Shown: positions 42,833-51,888, numbered from the stretch's first letter. The stretch: 64,000 bases of DNA from DASRDB01 sp035652815 (GCA_035652815.1 DASRDB010000011.1:387621-451620); one strand, 5' to 3'. The notes: generated by a model from the sequence alone, not told the origin. Translations and numbers: made by a program.

Positions 42833-43759
42833 ATGAGAAGTAAGATCACCGTCGTAGGAGCAGGTTTTGTCGGCAGTACGCTGGTGCAACGCCTGGCGGA
42901 GCGCGACTATGCCGACGTGGTAATGTACGATATTGTGCCGAACATGCCCCAGGGTAAGGCTCTCGATATGCTTGAGGCGGGGCCGGTGCTGGGCTACGAC
43001 TCGCTGGTAATTGGCACCAACGATTATGCTGATACCGAGAATTCGGATATTGTGGTTATCACTTCCGGTTTTCCGCGCAAGCCTGGCATGTCACGCGACG
43101 ACCTGGTTAAAAAGAATCAGGAGATTGTCTCGCAGGTGACGCAGGAAGTGGTGAAGCATTCGCCCAACTGCATCATTATCGTCGTCACGAATCCACTGGA
43201 TGCGATGGCGCAATTGGCCCACCACGTGAGTGGCTTCCCGCGCAACCGCGTAGTGGGCATGGCCGGAGTGCTGGATACGGCCCGTTTCCGCACCTTCATC
43301 GCTCAGGAGTTGAATGTCTCGGTACGCGATGTGCAGGCCTACGTGCTTGGTGGGCATGGGGATACGATGGTGCCCCTGGCGCGCATGTGTACGGTGGCGG
43401 GCGTACCGATCAGCCAGTTGTTGCCGCAGGAGCGCATCGAGCAAATTGTACAAAGGACGCGCGATGGGGGGGCTGAAATCGTCAAGTTGCTCGGCACAGG
43501 CAGCGCGTACTTCGCGCCTTCGGCTTCGGTCTTGCAGATGGTTGACTCGATCCTGCTCGACAAAAAGATGATTATGCCATGCGCGGTCTACCTGCAAGGC
43601 GAATATGGCATCAACGGCCTCTTCGTGGGCGTACCCGCCAAGCTTGGCGCGCAGGGCGTGGAAGAAGTTGTCCAGATCGAATTGGACGAGAACGAGCGCA
43701 ACCAGTTACAGAAATCGGCTGACGCTGTGCGCGAACTGGTAAAGGTGATGGGGATTTAA
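42833..43759 (+). CDS. mdh: malate dehydrogenase
   Basis: 308 residues. Rossmann start ITVVGAGFVGSTLVQRLAERDYADVVMYDI, Arg-bearing active loop SGFPRKPGMSRDDL, catalytic His in VLGGHGDTMVPLAR, and IIVVTNPLDAM. It is of the LDH-like MDH type. It interconverts malate and oxaloacetate with NAD in the citric acid cycle. AAAGGAATGTG precedes the ATG. Codes alone; downstream is a complex repeat block. Confidence 0.95.
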   Translation: MRSKITVVGAGFVGSTLVQRLAERDYADVVMYDIVPNMPQGKALDMLEAGPVLGYDSLVIGTNDYADTENSDIVVITSGFPRKPGMSRDDLVKKNQEIVSQVTQEVVKHSPNCIIIVVTNPLDAMAQLAHHVSGFPRNRVVGMAGVLDTARFRTFIAQELNVSVRDVQAYVLGGHGDTMVPLARMCTVAGVPISQLLPQERIEQIVQRTRDGGAEIVKLLGTGSAYFAPSASVLQMVDSILLDKKMIMPCAVYLQGEYGINGLFVGVPAKLGAQGVEEVVQIELDENERNQLQKSADAVRELVKVMGI

Positions 43760-43774
43760 TCGACGATTCGATTT

Positions 43775-44017
43775 GTGTAGGGACGCGATGATGAAATTTT
43801 ACAAAGAAACAGGGAATATCCAGGGCTGTCATCCTGAGCGCCGCGAAGGATCTCCGGTCTCGACACACGAATCGCCAGGGGACACAGATCCTTCGCGGCG
43901 CTCAGGATGACAGGGGGCAAAAAGACCCCCTATTTTGTAAAACATCATGATCGCGTCCACCTCGGCGCATCGGCACACGCGACAGGCGGGGTGGACACGA
44001 TTCATCGCGTCCCTACA
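43775..44017. repeat. family B repeat, copy 6, interrupted by a family C element
   Basis: The left B half begins TGTAGGGACGCGAT at 43775 and is cut at ~43789; the other part of that half (GATCGCGTCCACC) resumes at 43949. The right B half ends CCCTACA at 44017. The insert between is family C copy 5. The TAG inside this B end supplies the stop codon of rsmI on the minus strand. Confidence 0.85.
43788..43950. repeat. family C palindromic repeat, copy 5, nested in a B element
   Basis: Outer ends ATGATGAAATTTTACAAAG and TTTGTAAAACATCAT face each other; inside are the arms TGTCATCCTGAGCGCCGCG and complement, then GGGGGC...GACCCCC-type minor stems. It has clean junctions with the interrupted B half, so it is a later insertion. 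Confidence 0.85.
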
Positions 44018-44681
44018 GATTTCCCGCGATGGTGACGATAAATTCGCCTTTGAGTTTGGATTGCTCGCGTACCCATGTGAGAAGGTTGCTAATGGTTCCG
44101 CGTTCGACGTGTTCGAACAGCTTTGTCAGGTCGTTGCTGAGCGTGGCCTCTCTATCGCCCAGGATGGCCAGCGCGTCCTCAAGGAAGGCTTCCAGGCGGT
44201 AGGGGCTTTCGTAGAAGATGAGCGTGTGGGGAGACTCTTTATCGATTTCGAGGAAGCGGCGGCGCGGCCCGGGCTTGCGGGGCGGGAAACCGCGAAAGGT
44301 GAAGGAATGGACGGGCAGGCCGGATAGCACAACGGCCATCACGAAGGCGGCGGGACCGGGAATCATGGTGACTTCGATATTGGCCTGAATGGCGCGCCGG
44401 ACCAGCGTGAAGCCGGGATCGGAGATGCCGGGCGTACCTGCGTTCGTCACTACCGCGACCGATTTTCCCTCTTTTAACAAGTATTCGATGTGCTGTCCTG
44501 CGCGCTCCTCGTTATGTTCGTGAAAAGCAATCTGCGGCTTTGATATCTCAAAGTGCTTGAGCAAGAGGCCCGTTTTGCGTGTGTCTTCGCTCGCGATATA
44601 ATCAACGCTGCGCAGGGTCTCCAATGCGCGCAGCGTGATATCATTCAAATTTCCTATAGGCGTTGCAACAAGGTAGAGCAA
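44013..44681 (-). CDS. rsmI: 16S rRNA (cytidine(1402)-2'-O)-methyltransferase
   Basis: 222 residues. LYLVATPIGNLNDITLRALETL, SEDTRKT, AVVTNAGTPGISDPG, EVTMIPGPAAFVMAVVLSGLP and FLEIDKESPHTLIFYESPYRL are the RsmI/tetrapyrrole-methylase motifs. It methylates C1402 of 16S rRNA. It is shorter than the usual ~280 residues: the C-terminal domain is missing, and the last codons end in a stop derived from a family B repeat. The catalytic core is complete. Four bases separate it from the acyl-CoA ligase gene. Confidence 0.92.
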   Translation of the reverse strand: MLYLVATPIGNLNDITLRALETLRSVDYIASEDTRKTGLLLKHFEISKPQIAFHEHNEERAGQHIEYLLKEGKSVAVVTNAGTPGISDPGFTLVRRAIQANIEVTMIPGPAAFVMAVVLSGLPVHSFTFRGFPPRKPGPRRRFLEIDKESPHTLIFYESPYRLEAFLEDALAILGDREATLSNDLTKLFEHVERGTISNLLTWVREQSKLKGEFIVTIAGNL

Positions 44682-44684
44682 TGC

Positions 44685-46256
44685 TTAACTCCCCTTTTTA
44701 GCAGTGCTGCGCAATTGTGCCAGCCGTTCCTGCACTTCTGGCCTTTTCACTTTTAATGTATGGGTGCGTGGGAAGTCGGTATCGGGCCAGATGGTGTAGC
44801 TGCGAATCTGCTGGTGTGGGGCGAGTTGTCGATTGACCTGCTGAATGGCCGTTTTGGCCTGCGATGGGTCGTCCATCAGCAACACCGCGTGTACGACCGG
44901 TCCTGAATCCTCTTCCATCAGCCCTACTACCACCGCGTCTTTGATGAGTGGATTGGTGAGCAGGATGTTTTCGATATCTTCGGGAAAGACGTTGAGGCCA
45001 TTCGCCAGCACGATCAGGTTTTTCTTGCGTCCTTTCAAATAGAGGTTGCCGTGTTTGTCCTGCGTGCCGAGGTCGCCGGTATGATACCAGCCATCTTGAA
45101 ACGCGGCGGCTGTAGCTTCTGGACTTTGCCAGTAGCCCTTTGCCACGTTAGGCCCCTTGACAAGAAGCTCGCCATCGGGCGCGATCTTTACTTCAACGCC
45201 GGGCAGCGGTTTGCCAATGCTATCGAAGATATGCTCGTGATAGGGCGTCACCGAGACAACAGGCGAGCATTCGGTCGCGCCATAGCCCTGCATGACCCTT
45301 ATGCCCATGTTCTCCCAGCGCTCAGCCAGTTTGGGCGGTAGATACGCGCCGCCACTGATGAAGAAACGAAAATGGCCGCCGAAACGCTTATGCACCTGAC
45401 CAAAGAGAGGACGCCGCAGCCCAAAAGGTAGTTTCGAGGCGATGCGATGCAGCAGCTCCCATTGTTTCTCCTTTTTCTGCGCTCGCACCTGTCGCTCAAT
45501 GCCGTTCATGAAAAGCTGGAGCGCCTGGGGAACAAGCACCATAACGGTGACATTCTGAGTAGCGAGCAGCTTCAAGAGTGTGTCTGGCGAAAGCGTGCGG
45601 GCATACACGATACTGGCTCCAGCGCTTAAAATCGCAATTTCGATAGTAAGTTCAAACATGTGGCTTAAGGGCAGGATCGAGAGGGCGCGATCATCCGGGC
45701 GAATATCCACCACTTTTAACGCCGCAAGCGCATTGCTGCTGATGTTTTTATGGGTCAGCATTACCCCTTTGGGCAAGCCTGTTGTACCGGAGGTGAAGAC
45801 AAGCTCAGCGAGGTCATCTTCATCGGTATCTGGTACTTGTGTCGCTAAAAATGCAGCTTGCGGCAATGCATCAATATCTATAAAAGGCAGAGTAGTTGGC
45901 GCAAGCGAATCAAATTGTTTGCGAGTGGTGATAATATATTTTGAATCGGTTATACTTATTAAGCGATTGATGAAGTCCGGCTTTGAATTGACATCGATGG
46001 GAACGACTACGCCCCCAATTTGTAGAATGCCCAGAAATGAAATCATCCAGTCGATACGGCTCGCGCTCCATAGTAGAATGCGGTCTCCTTTTTGCAAGGA
46101 CTGCTCTTGTAAATATCCAGCGAAGCCACGCACCTTCTGTTGAAGCTCGCTATATGTGAGTGAAGTCATTTCACTATCATTGCGAGGTTCGAGAAGCGCT
46201 GTTCGGGTGGAGAAGCGCTCGCATGCTGTCTGAAATAAATCGTTGATCGTTTCCAT
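44685..46256 (-). CDS. AMP-dependent long-chain acyl-CoA synthetase / ligase
   Basis: 523 residues. ANL-superfamily motifs: ELVFTSGTTGLPKGVMLTHKNI (P-loop), VMQGYGATECSPVV, YHTGDLGTQDKHGNLYLKGRKKNLIVLANGLNVFPEDIE, and PRTHTLKVKRPEV (C-terminal Lys). It activates a fatty acid or similar acid to the acyl-AMP and CoA thioester. Substrate chain length cannot be read. Divergent spacing of ~420 bases to the promoter at 46681; the gap upstream (46257-46680) is AT-rich and holds no gene. Confidence 0.9.
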   Translation of the reverse strand: METINDLFQTACERFSTRTALLEPRNDSEMTSLTYSELQQKVRGFAGYLQEQSLQKGDRILLWSASRIDWMISFLGILQIGGVVVPIDVNSKPDFINRLISITDSKYIITTRKQFDSLAPTTLPFIDIDALPQAAFLATQVPDTDEDDLAELVFTSGTTGLPKGVMLTHKNISSNALAALKVVDIRPDDRALSILPLSHMFELTIEIAILSAGASIVYARTLSPDTLLKLLATQNVTVMVLVPQALQLFMNGIERQVRAQKKEKQWELLHRIASKLPFGLRRPLFGQVHKRFGGHFRFFISGGAYLPPKLAERWENMGIRVMQGYGATECSPVVSVTPYHEHIFDSIGKPLPGVEVKIAPDGELLVKGPNVAKGYWQSPEATAAAFQDGWYHTGDLGTQDKHGNLYLKGRKKNLIVLANGLNVFPEDIENILLTNPLIKDAVVVGLMEEDSGPVVHAVLLMDDPSQAKTAIQQVNRQLAPHQQIRSYTIWPDTDFPRTHTLKVKRPEVQERLAQLRSTAKKGS

Positions 46257-46543
46257 TTGCCCTCTCCTTCAGAGACGAAATTTGGGCCAGTTCTATTCTG
46301 AACACTCATTATAGAAGACGAGAAGCCATTTGACCAGTGTTCAATCTGGTTAACATGCGTTAAACTTTTTAGGAAGTTAGTACTAGTTGCTTGCTTTAGT
46401 GAGATGATTTCGATTGTGTTTGCAATATATTTATTGAAAGAGAAGTATCAGGGAACAATAAATTTGCACTGATAAGCAGATGCAAAGTTTGTTGTACCTT
46501 CCACATCTGAGTAAAAGGAGTTTTTCAAGGGGAATATTCATTT

Positions 46544-46553
46544 TTACATGAAA
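46544..46553. promoter_or_regulatory. TTACATG operator-like site
   Basis: TTACATGAAA, one base off the perfect palindrome TTACATGTAA found upstream of the paralogous regulator gene at 51889. Possibly a shared operator of the two HTH/TPR regulators; weak evidence. Confidence 0.3.
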
Positions 46554-46680
46554 AATTGGGGGAAAATATAACTTTTTTATGAATGTTAGTGACATGTTCA
46601 TAAAATATTTTATTGATTTGTATGCATGTATATCTTTTGTTTTTTACAGATGAAGTGATTATATTTCTAGAAGAACCTTG

Positions 46681-46709
46681 TTGACATATTGAAAAGACTA
46701 TGGTAGTAT
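46681..46709 (+). promoter_or_regulatory. sigma70-type promoter
   Basis: TTGACA (46681-46686), a 17-base spacer, TAGTAT (46704-46709). It lies upstream of the short leader ORF and the HTH/TPR regulator gene. Confidence 0.65.
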
Positions 46710-46735
46710 ATAGTTTATAAGGGGAGGTATCACGT

Positions 46736-46864
46736 GTGAATGTATTAAATACTGGTGAATATGGAGCATGTAGAAACAACGGATTGTTCAGAAGAATAAT
46801 CCGTTACCATGCATTTTTTCAGAAATTCTCAGTGTTTAATTCTTCCAAAGATACTCCCGAATAG
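46736..46864 (+). CDS. candidate 42-codon leader or signal peptide ORF
   Basis: GTG start with GGGGAGG eight bases upstream; 42 residues, MNVLNTGEYGACRNNGL at the start. It has no signal peptide and no known relatives that I can recall. It lies 25 bases after the promoter and 32 bases before the HTH/TPR regulator gene. A strong hairpin lies inside it. It may be a leader peptide tied to attenuation, or a peptide ligand of the regulator; both are inference from position. Confidence 0.4.
   Translation: MNVLNTGEYGACRNNGLFRRIIRYHAFFQKFSVFNSSKDTPE
46778..46818 (+). promoter_or_regulatory. hairpin and T-run: possible attenuator
   Basis: Stem AACGGATTGTTC/GAATAATCCGTT (12 pairs with one G-U) with loop AGAA, followed after a few bases by ATTTTTTC. 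This would serve as a weak intrinsic terminator within the leader ORF. Confidence 0.4.
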
Positions 46865-46896
46865 AATCCCCCCTATTCTAGAAAGGAAACAACCGT

Positions 46897-48279
46897 ATGG
46901 CGAATACCGACACAATCAATGTTGGTCGAGCAGTCGCTGCGAGAGTGGGTGCCAATATCCGGGAGGTGCGCACCAGACTCAACCTGACACAGGCGCAGTT
47001 GGCTGCTCCAGAATTTTCTATATCCTACATCTCCGCGATCGAGCGGGGAAAAATCCGTCCCTCCCTCAAGGCATTGTCGATACTTGCTCGAAGATTGGAC
47101 GTGCCGTTAACATTTTTACTCGAAGGTTCACCTGCCGGGGCTGCTGAAGCCAGGGCAGTGGGATATTCACCCGCGGACTCGGGTCCTGACCTGCGAGTGG
47201 ATGTAGAGCTGTTAGAGGCAAATGTCTTGATCCTGCAACACAGGTACGATGAAGCGAACGAGCTGCTGGCTCCCTTGCAGCCTGATCGCATTACAACCGA
47301 CCAGGCGTACAAACTTTTCCTGTTGCGCGGGCAAATCCACCTGGGTTTGCACCAGTACCAGGAAGCGGTAGTCGATCTGCGTGCCGCTGTTTCTCAGGGC
47401 GAAGGTCTAAACGACGTAGAGTACACCGAGAGGGCGAGAAATCTGCTGGGTAAAGCGTATTATCAATTGTACAACTATACGTTGGCAATGGAAAACCACC
47501 AGCGCTGCTATAGCGCTATTGTGAACCAGCAAATCTCAGATCCGATTTTTGCGCTTGACGTGTATGCTAATCTCGCGAACGATTATTTTCGTCACGGTGA
47601 ATTAGAAAAAGCTGTCGAATTCTATCATAAAGCGTTAGAAACGATGGCTGATCTACGTAGAGACAGTAAGGGCTATGCTCAGAGGTATCTTGAAATAGGG
47701 GAGCATTATAAGTCAATCGGCAAGATTTCGCTGGCCCGCGATTATGTCATGAGAAGCCTGGCTATCTATGACATGCGGGACGAACAACGACTTGTCGGAT
47801 TGACGCACCAGTGGTTGGGCAAGACCCTTGAGAAGCAGGGGAATCTTGACGAGGCCGAGCGTGAGTATCGCGAAGCGATTGCACTTGAGGAAGAACTTGA
47901 GGACGAGGTTGCAGCCTCCCAGTGCCATACCAGTCTAGCCGAACTCTTGCTGAAGCGGCAGGATACAACCGGAGCCGAAAAAGAGGCCCAGGCTGCTCTT
48001 GAGGCTGCTCAGAAGAGCAACGATGCACAGGCCCAGGGGCAGGCTCTTATCGCTCTTGCTCAAATCCGGCACGACGCGAAGGATTATGAGAATGCTGACC
48101 GCCTCTTTGAGCAGGCGCTTGAGCTGCTTGAAGGTTCCAATTCGCACGAGCTGGCAGGGCTGGCGTATTCTCGCTATGCCAATCTGCTTGAGCAGCGCGG
48201 AGAGGTACAACGCAGCCTTGCAGCCTTTAAGAAGGCGTACAAACATCAGCTTCAAGGAAATCGGGGGGAGCTAGAATAA
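46897..48279 (+). CDS. XRE HTH regulator with TPR array (paralogue 1)
   Basis: 460 residues. HTH at ~15-75: VGANIREVRTRLNLTQAQLAAPEFSISYISAIERGKIRPSLKALSILARRLDVPL. The rest is a long TPR array (LGLHQYQEAVVDLRAAV; AREYREAIALEEELEDEVAASQCHTSLAEL; AQAQGQALIALAQIRH). Similar in plan to RRNPP-type regulators, whose TPRs bind short peptides. A paralogue with the same HTH (SxSYISAIERGxIxPSLxAL) is at 50508. Followed by a clear terminator. Confidence 0.85.
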   Translation: MANTDTINVGRAVAARVGANIREVRTRLNLTQAQLAAPEFSISYISAIERGKIRPSLKALSILARRLDVPLTFLLEGSPAGAAEARAVGYSPADSGPDLRVDVELLEANVLILQHRYDEANELLAPLQPDRITTDQAYKLFLLRGQIHLGLHQYQEAVVDLRAAVSQGEGLNDVEYTERARNLLGKAYYQLYNYTLAMENHQRCYSAIVNQQISDPIFALDVYANLANDYFRHGELEKAVEFYHKALETMADLRRDSKGYAQRYLEIGEHYKSIGKISLARDYVMRSLAIYDMRDEQRLVGLTHQWLGKTLEKQGNLDEAEREYREAIALEEELEDEVAASQCHTSLAELLLKRQDTTGAEKEAQAALEAAQKSNDAQAQGQALIALAQIRHDAKDYENADRLFEQALELLEGSNSHELAGLAYSRYANLLEQRGEVQRSLAAFKKAYKHQLQGNRGELE

Positions 48280-48311
48280 GGAAAGAAGCTCTCTTTCCTC
48301 TGGAAAAAGGG

Positions 48312-48352
48312 AAGGCGTGAAAGGATGCAACAGTTCTTTCACGCCTTTTTTT
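48312..48352 (+). terminator. Rho-independent terminator
   Basis: AAGGCGTGAAAG, loop, CTTTCACGCCTT, then TTTTT: a 12-base stem with a T-tail, 32 bases after the regulator stop. Confidence 0.9.
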
Positions 48353-48372
48353 CTGTGTTTTACATAAAAAAT

Positions 48373-48400
48373 GTAGGGGCGTGTGCTTGCCCCTGGTGGT
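48373..48400. repeat. family D half-unit
   Basis: GTAGGGGCGTGTGCTTGCCC without an inverted partner; similar to the left half of copy 3 at 52095. Confidence 0.7.
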
Positions 48401-48506
48401 GACCGTCAATTTTTTGCAGGGAGAGTTGCCGGAAGCCACGCTGAATGCAAACATGTGACGCTCACCCTGCCCTACAGGAAGGTTATGCAGTGGGAGCATT
48501 CTATGC

Positions 48507-48512
48507 TACAAT
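48507..48512 (+). promoter_or_regulatory. extended -10 promoter element
   Basis: TGCTACAAT: an extended -10 (TGnTACAAT) without a good -35, about 55 bases before the sigma-like gene start. Confidence 0.4.
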
Positions 48513-48565
48513 AAAAACACTGTTCGTTTATGTTTCAAAAGAGCTTCTTCAGAGGAGTGTCGTTC

Positions 48566-49456
48566 ATGCCATTTACGGCACGTGATTTACGGTATCATCT
48601 GGAAGAAAACTATGCTTCACTCTGTATCTATTTGCAGCAACGGGCGCAGCGATATTTGGGCCAGCTTGCTTATGATGCATTCGAGGTTGACCAGGTCGTA
48701 GGGCATGTCATTGAACAGTTGACGCGGCTGGGTTTGCTTGGGGCCGGAGATAAGACTCCCCTGACGGAACTGGACAGGCTGAGTCCGGCGCAGTTTTATG
48801 CATTCCTCAATAGAAGCGCGCGTAACAAGGCGATTGACCGTCTGCGTAAGCATCGCGTGCCCACGAATACGCTGGCGGAACTTGAACGACAGGGAGAGGC
48901 CGAAGATGAAAACAACCCGTTAGATACTGTTGTCGAGTCGCTGTGGGGTAACATACCCTTTCCCACTCCCGAAGAGACTGCGCTGGCGGTTGCTTCTCAT
49001 GAACATCTCCGTAATTTGCTCAAGCGCTGTATCGAATCCTTGCGAGCTGCTCCCCGGCAGTTACAGGCTGTGCTGCGCGAACTCGAAGAGATGGGTGCGC
49101 AAGACCTGCTGCATGTGATTGAACAGGAGCTTGGCGTCACTGAGGAGCCGCTTGAGCATGCGAGCCAGCATAAAGATCACGCGCATAAGAAATTGCGCCA
49201 TTGTCTCCAGCAGAGCAGTACAAATTTGGCAGTGATGCTCGCTTTACGTTTGTCAGAGTATGAACCGATTTCTAACGGTGAGGCGATTATTGAAATTCAG
49301 GTCCTGGCGCGGAACAATTTGAGTGAAAAAGAGGTGCGAATGGGCCTGAAACATCTGGACACTGAAGGCTTACTGAGCTGGCATGGTGAAGACACAGTGC
49401 GTCTTTCACCGGCGCAGCGCAAGCGACTTGCGCGCTATTACGAAGAAGGCGAGTAG
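48566..49456 (+). CDS. sigma-like DNA-binding protein with C-terminal winged-helix-like region
   Basis: 296 residues from ATG 48566 (GAGGAG eight bases upstream). The first ~100 residues resemble sigma region 2: ENYASLCIYLQQRAQRYLGQLAYDAFEVDQVVGHVIEQLTRL, FYAFLNRSARNKAIDRLRKHRV. An acidic linker follows, a helical middle, and a C-terminal ~80-residue part with helix-turn patterns (LSEKEVRMGLKHLDTEGLLSW, a winged-helix-like read). There is no clear region 4. It may be a sigma-related regulator. It is followed after 24 bases by an anti-sigma-like protein, supporting a sigma/anti-sigma relation. Confidence 0.6.
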   Translation: MPFTARDLRYHLEENYASLCIYLQQRAQRYLGQLAYDAFEVDQVVGHVIEQLTRLGLLGAGDKTPLTELDRLSPAQFYAFLNRSARNKAIDRLRKHRVPTNTLAELERQGEAEDENNPLDTVVESLWGNIPFPTPEETALAVASHEHLRNLLKRCIESLRAAPRQLQAVLRELEEMGAQDLLHVIEQELGVTEEPLEHASQHKDHAHKKLRHCLQQSSTNLAVMLALRLSEYEPISNGEAIIEIQVLARNNLSEKEVRMGLKHLDTEGLLSWHGEDTVRLSPAQRKRLARYYEEGE

Positions 49457-49480
49457 GCTTGAGAGTCAGGAGGAACATAC

Positions 49481-50503
49481 ATGGACAAACAGCATTTTTT
49501 TGAGGGCACACCTGATCCTCGCAATGCATCGCTTGCGCAATGGCTGCAAGAGCTACTGGCGCAGCCGCCACAGCCGCCCAGGCCGGAACGCACATCGATT
49601 GTGGAAACAAGCGGCGCATTAAAAGAGGAGTATCACCCCAGGTTTTATACGCAACTGCCGGATTTTGCTGCCGCGTTGTTAGCGAATGATCCCGATGTGA
49701 TGGTGCGCTACGCGCCGCTGCTCTATCACTTGCTCGGGTGTAGAGCCTGTCATAGCGCCTATCTTGAGATCTATGATGCCCTGTGGGCGGCACGCGCGAG
49801 CGGTGATACTTCCCCTTTCCCTGACATCGGGCAGCATAAACTGGCCGCGACCCCTTCGCGCATGCTGGTCTATCTCTGCCAGCTTTTGATTAGTCAGGCG
49901 CGGGCGGTTCTCGTGCAAAGCCGACACGAACATACCGATAATGATGAGCTGGCTCGTTCTTTGCTGAGGCAGGCCATGCAGATGAGCGCGCATATTATGC
50001 AGGGAACGCAGCGGCAACGGGCTTTGCGCGATCTTGTCGAGGTTGCGGTCCTGGCCCAGGGAGCATCAGCCGGACAGCAGGATGCTCAAGCGCAGAGCTA
50101 CAGCGCGCAGGTGGTTGATGCTGCCGGTTCGCGGCGCGGCAAAGTTCTACGCAGGGCCGATATGCTGGAACGGCCCGCCGAAGACGTGTTTCTCGAATTG
50201 CAGTCGGGGGCGCTGAAAGGCAGAATTGTGCAGCGCGGGGAGATGTTGGAATTGCAACTGGACGGGCTGAATGCAAGCTGGCGGGGGCATCATGTGCTTG
50301 TTCGTGTGCCGCTTGGATCGTTATTGGAGCCGGTGCGCTGGCTGGGGGGCAATCCCTGGGCTATTCGCAGCCAGTCGCCTGTTGATGAACATGGCTCCCT
50401 GAAGACACCGATTGGATATACCGACTTGCATTTAAGCGATCCTGAAGACTATAACCTGCTGGAAGCCATGTTCAAGAAGCTAGATCTGCGTCCTGCTGAA
50501 TAA
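49481..50503 (+). CDS. protein with anti-sigma-type zinc finger (HxxxCxxC)
   Basis: 340 residues; AGGAGG eight bases upstream. HLLGCRACHSAYLEIYDALW at ~83-102 fits the H-x3-C-x2-C zinc motif of ZAS anti-sigma domains. No membrane helix follows, so it is soluble. Middle is helical. The last ~110 residues look beta-rich (LQSGALKGRIVQRGEMLELQLDGLNASWRGHHVLVRVPLG) and may be a ligand or wall-associated domain. Same operon as the sigma-like gene. It ends four bases before the stop of the convergent HTH/TPR gene. Confidence 0.6.
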   Translation: MDKQHFFEGTPDPRNASLAQWLQELLAQPPQPPRPERTSIVETSGALKEEYHPRFYTQLPDFAAALLANDPDVMVRYAPLLYHLLGCRACHSAYLEIYDALWAARASGDTSPFPDIGQHKLAATPSRMLVYLCQLLISQARAVLVQSRHEHTDNDELARSLLRQAMQMSAHIMQGTQRQRALRDLVEVAVLAQGASAGQQDAQAQSYSAQVVDAAGSRRGKVLRRADMLERPAEDVFLELQSGALKGRIVQRGEMLELQLDGLNASWRGHHVLVRVPLGSLLEPVRWLGGNPWAIRSQSPVDEHGSLKTPIGYTDLHLSDPEDYNLLEAMFKKLDLRPAE

Positions 50504-50507
50504 AGGG

Positions 50508-51863
50508 CTATTGAGGTGGGCGTTTTTCGGCGTTACGACGGCTCTCCACGGCCTTTTTCAAGTAGTTGATAGCCTTAAGGACATCGCCGCGTTCCTCAAG
50601 ACGCTGTGCATAGAATACCTGGCGTTCGGAAAGTTCTTCGTTGGCTCCCAGGCGTTCCAGAATGGCCAGACCCTCTTCAAAAAAGCGGTCTCCATCCGCG
50701 TATTGCTGCTGAGTATAGGCCATCTGACCGCGCAGGATCAGCGCATCAGCAGCGACGAGAGAGCCGCTTCCAGGTGGCAAAAGGTTATGGGCCTGTTCAA
50801 TATGGCTGTGTGCTTCGTCCAGGTTGCTGTTGCTCAGGAACAATTCTCCGAGATGGGCGTGCAGGCTGGCAAGTGTGAGCGAGTCCTGCTGGTTTACGGG
50901 CAGCGAGAGGGCATTTTCAAGAAAGTGCCGGGCTTCTTCCTGGTTCTTTTCCAGCAGAATTCGCCCCAGGTAGTGGTATACTTCGCTTCGCCTGCTTTGA
51001 GCGTTCTGCGTATTGAGCAAGTGCAGGCATTTGTTGTTATAGAAAACGGCCAGCGGAAAATCCGCTATCTGTGAGAACTGCTGACCTGTATTCCAGTAGG
51101 ACTCAACACACAAAGCATCTGTAAGATTATCAAAACATGAGAGGGATTGCGCAAACAGGTCCAGAGCTTCGTCGTATTTTTCCAGAGCGTCAGCGTCTTT
51201 ACCCAGCCCGAAGTGGACCCGCGCCAGAAAGAGGTTGTCTTCCGACTGCTGCTGTTTCAGCAGTTCGAGGCAATGACGATGATATTCCTGACCCTGTACA
51301 TAGTGATGCATTAGGGTATGGACCTCACCCAGCAGGTGCAGGATACGAGGATAGAGGGGATTGTTGCCGTCCCGGGCAAGCAGCACGGCCTCAGAAAGCA
51401 CATTCTCGGCTTCCTGAAGGCGATCTGCCCCGATATAGGCCTGTCCTAGCACATAACGAATGAAAATAAGCTGCTTCACAGACAAATCTTCGGCAAGCAG
51501 TTCCCCCAGTTGCTCAATCGCCTGCTCGTACAACCCCTGCCGGAGAGCTACCTGAGCTTGTAATAGCTGCCATTCAGTCTCTTCAATCTCGCCGGTCAGA
51601 CTCTCAAAGCCTGAGACGCCGTTTTTGCCTTTTTGAGGCTGTGAGGCAAGCAGATCTTTGGAGGAAAGACCCAGACGACCCGCAAAAATCTCGAGGGCGC
51701 GCAGTGAGGGATGAATCTGGCCTCGTTCTATTGCGGAAATATAGCTTACAGAGAAATCAGGTCCTGCTAGCTGGCTTTGCGTATATTTTTTCGCCAATCG
51801 GGCTTCTCGTAGTTTCGCTCCAACAGATTTTCCTATCTGTTGATGGGAGGCATCAGATGGCAT
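50508..51863 (-). CDS. XRE HTH regulator with TPR array (paralogue 2)
   Basis: 451 residues. HTH: VGAKLREARLAKKYTQSQLAGPDFSVSYISAIERGQIHPSLRALEIFAGRLGL, near-identical in motif to the protein at 46897. TPR repeats follow (ALRQGLYEQAIEQLGELL; GADRLQEAENVLSEAVLL; SNSNLDEAHSHIEQAHNLLP). Start ATG 51863 with CAGGAG upstream and a promoter at 51935-51964. Together with the plus-strand paralogue it brackets the sigma-like/anti-sigma-like pair. Confidence 0.85.
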   Translation of the reverse strand: MPSDASHQQIGKSVGAKLREARLAKKYTQSQLAGPDFSVSYISAIERGQIHPSLRALEIFAGRLGLSSKDLLASQPQKGKNGVSGFESLTGEIEETEWQLLQAQVALRQGLYEQAIEQLGELLAEDLSVKQLIFIRYVLGQAYIGADRLQEAENVLSEAVLLARDGNNPLYPRILHLLGEVHTLMHHYVQGQEYHRHCLELLKQQQSEDNLFLARVHFGLGKDADALEKYDEALDLFAQSLSCFDNLTDALCVESYWNTGQQFSQIADFPLAVFYNNKCLHLLNTQNAQSRRSEVYHYLGRILLEKNQEEARHFLENALSLPVNQQDSLTLASLHAHLGELFLSNSNLDEAHSHIEQAHNLLPPGSGSLVAADALILRGQMAYTQQQYADGDRFFEEGLAILERLGANEELSERQVFYAQRLEERGDVLKAINYLKKAVESRRNAEKRPPQ

Positions 51864-51888
51864 AGGTATATGCTCCTGTGGGAAAAAT

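Noticed and set aside
46525..46779. 84-codon minus-strand frame in the AT-rich gap
   Set aside because: No ribosome site or recognisable domain, and it lies over the plus-strand promoter and leader.
49725..49760. CxxCH haem-binding motif (CRACH) in the 49481 protein
   Set aside because: No signal peptide or other haem features; the H-x3-C-x2-C zinc reading fits the sigma-like neighbour better.
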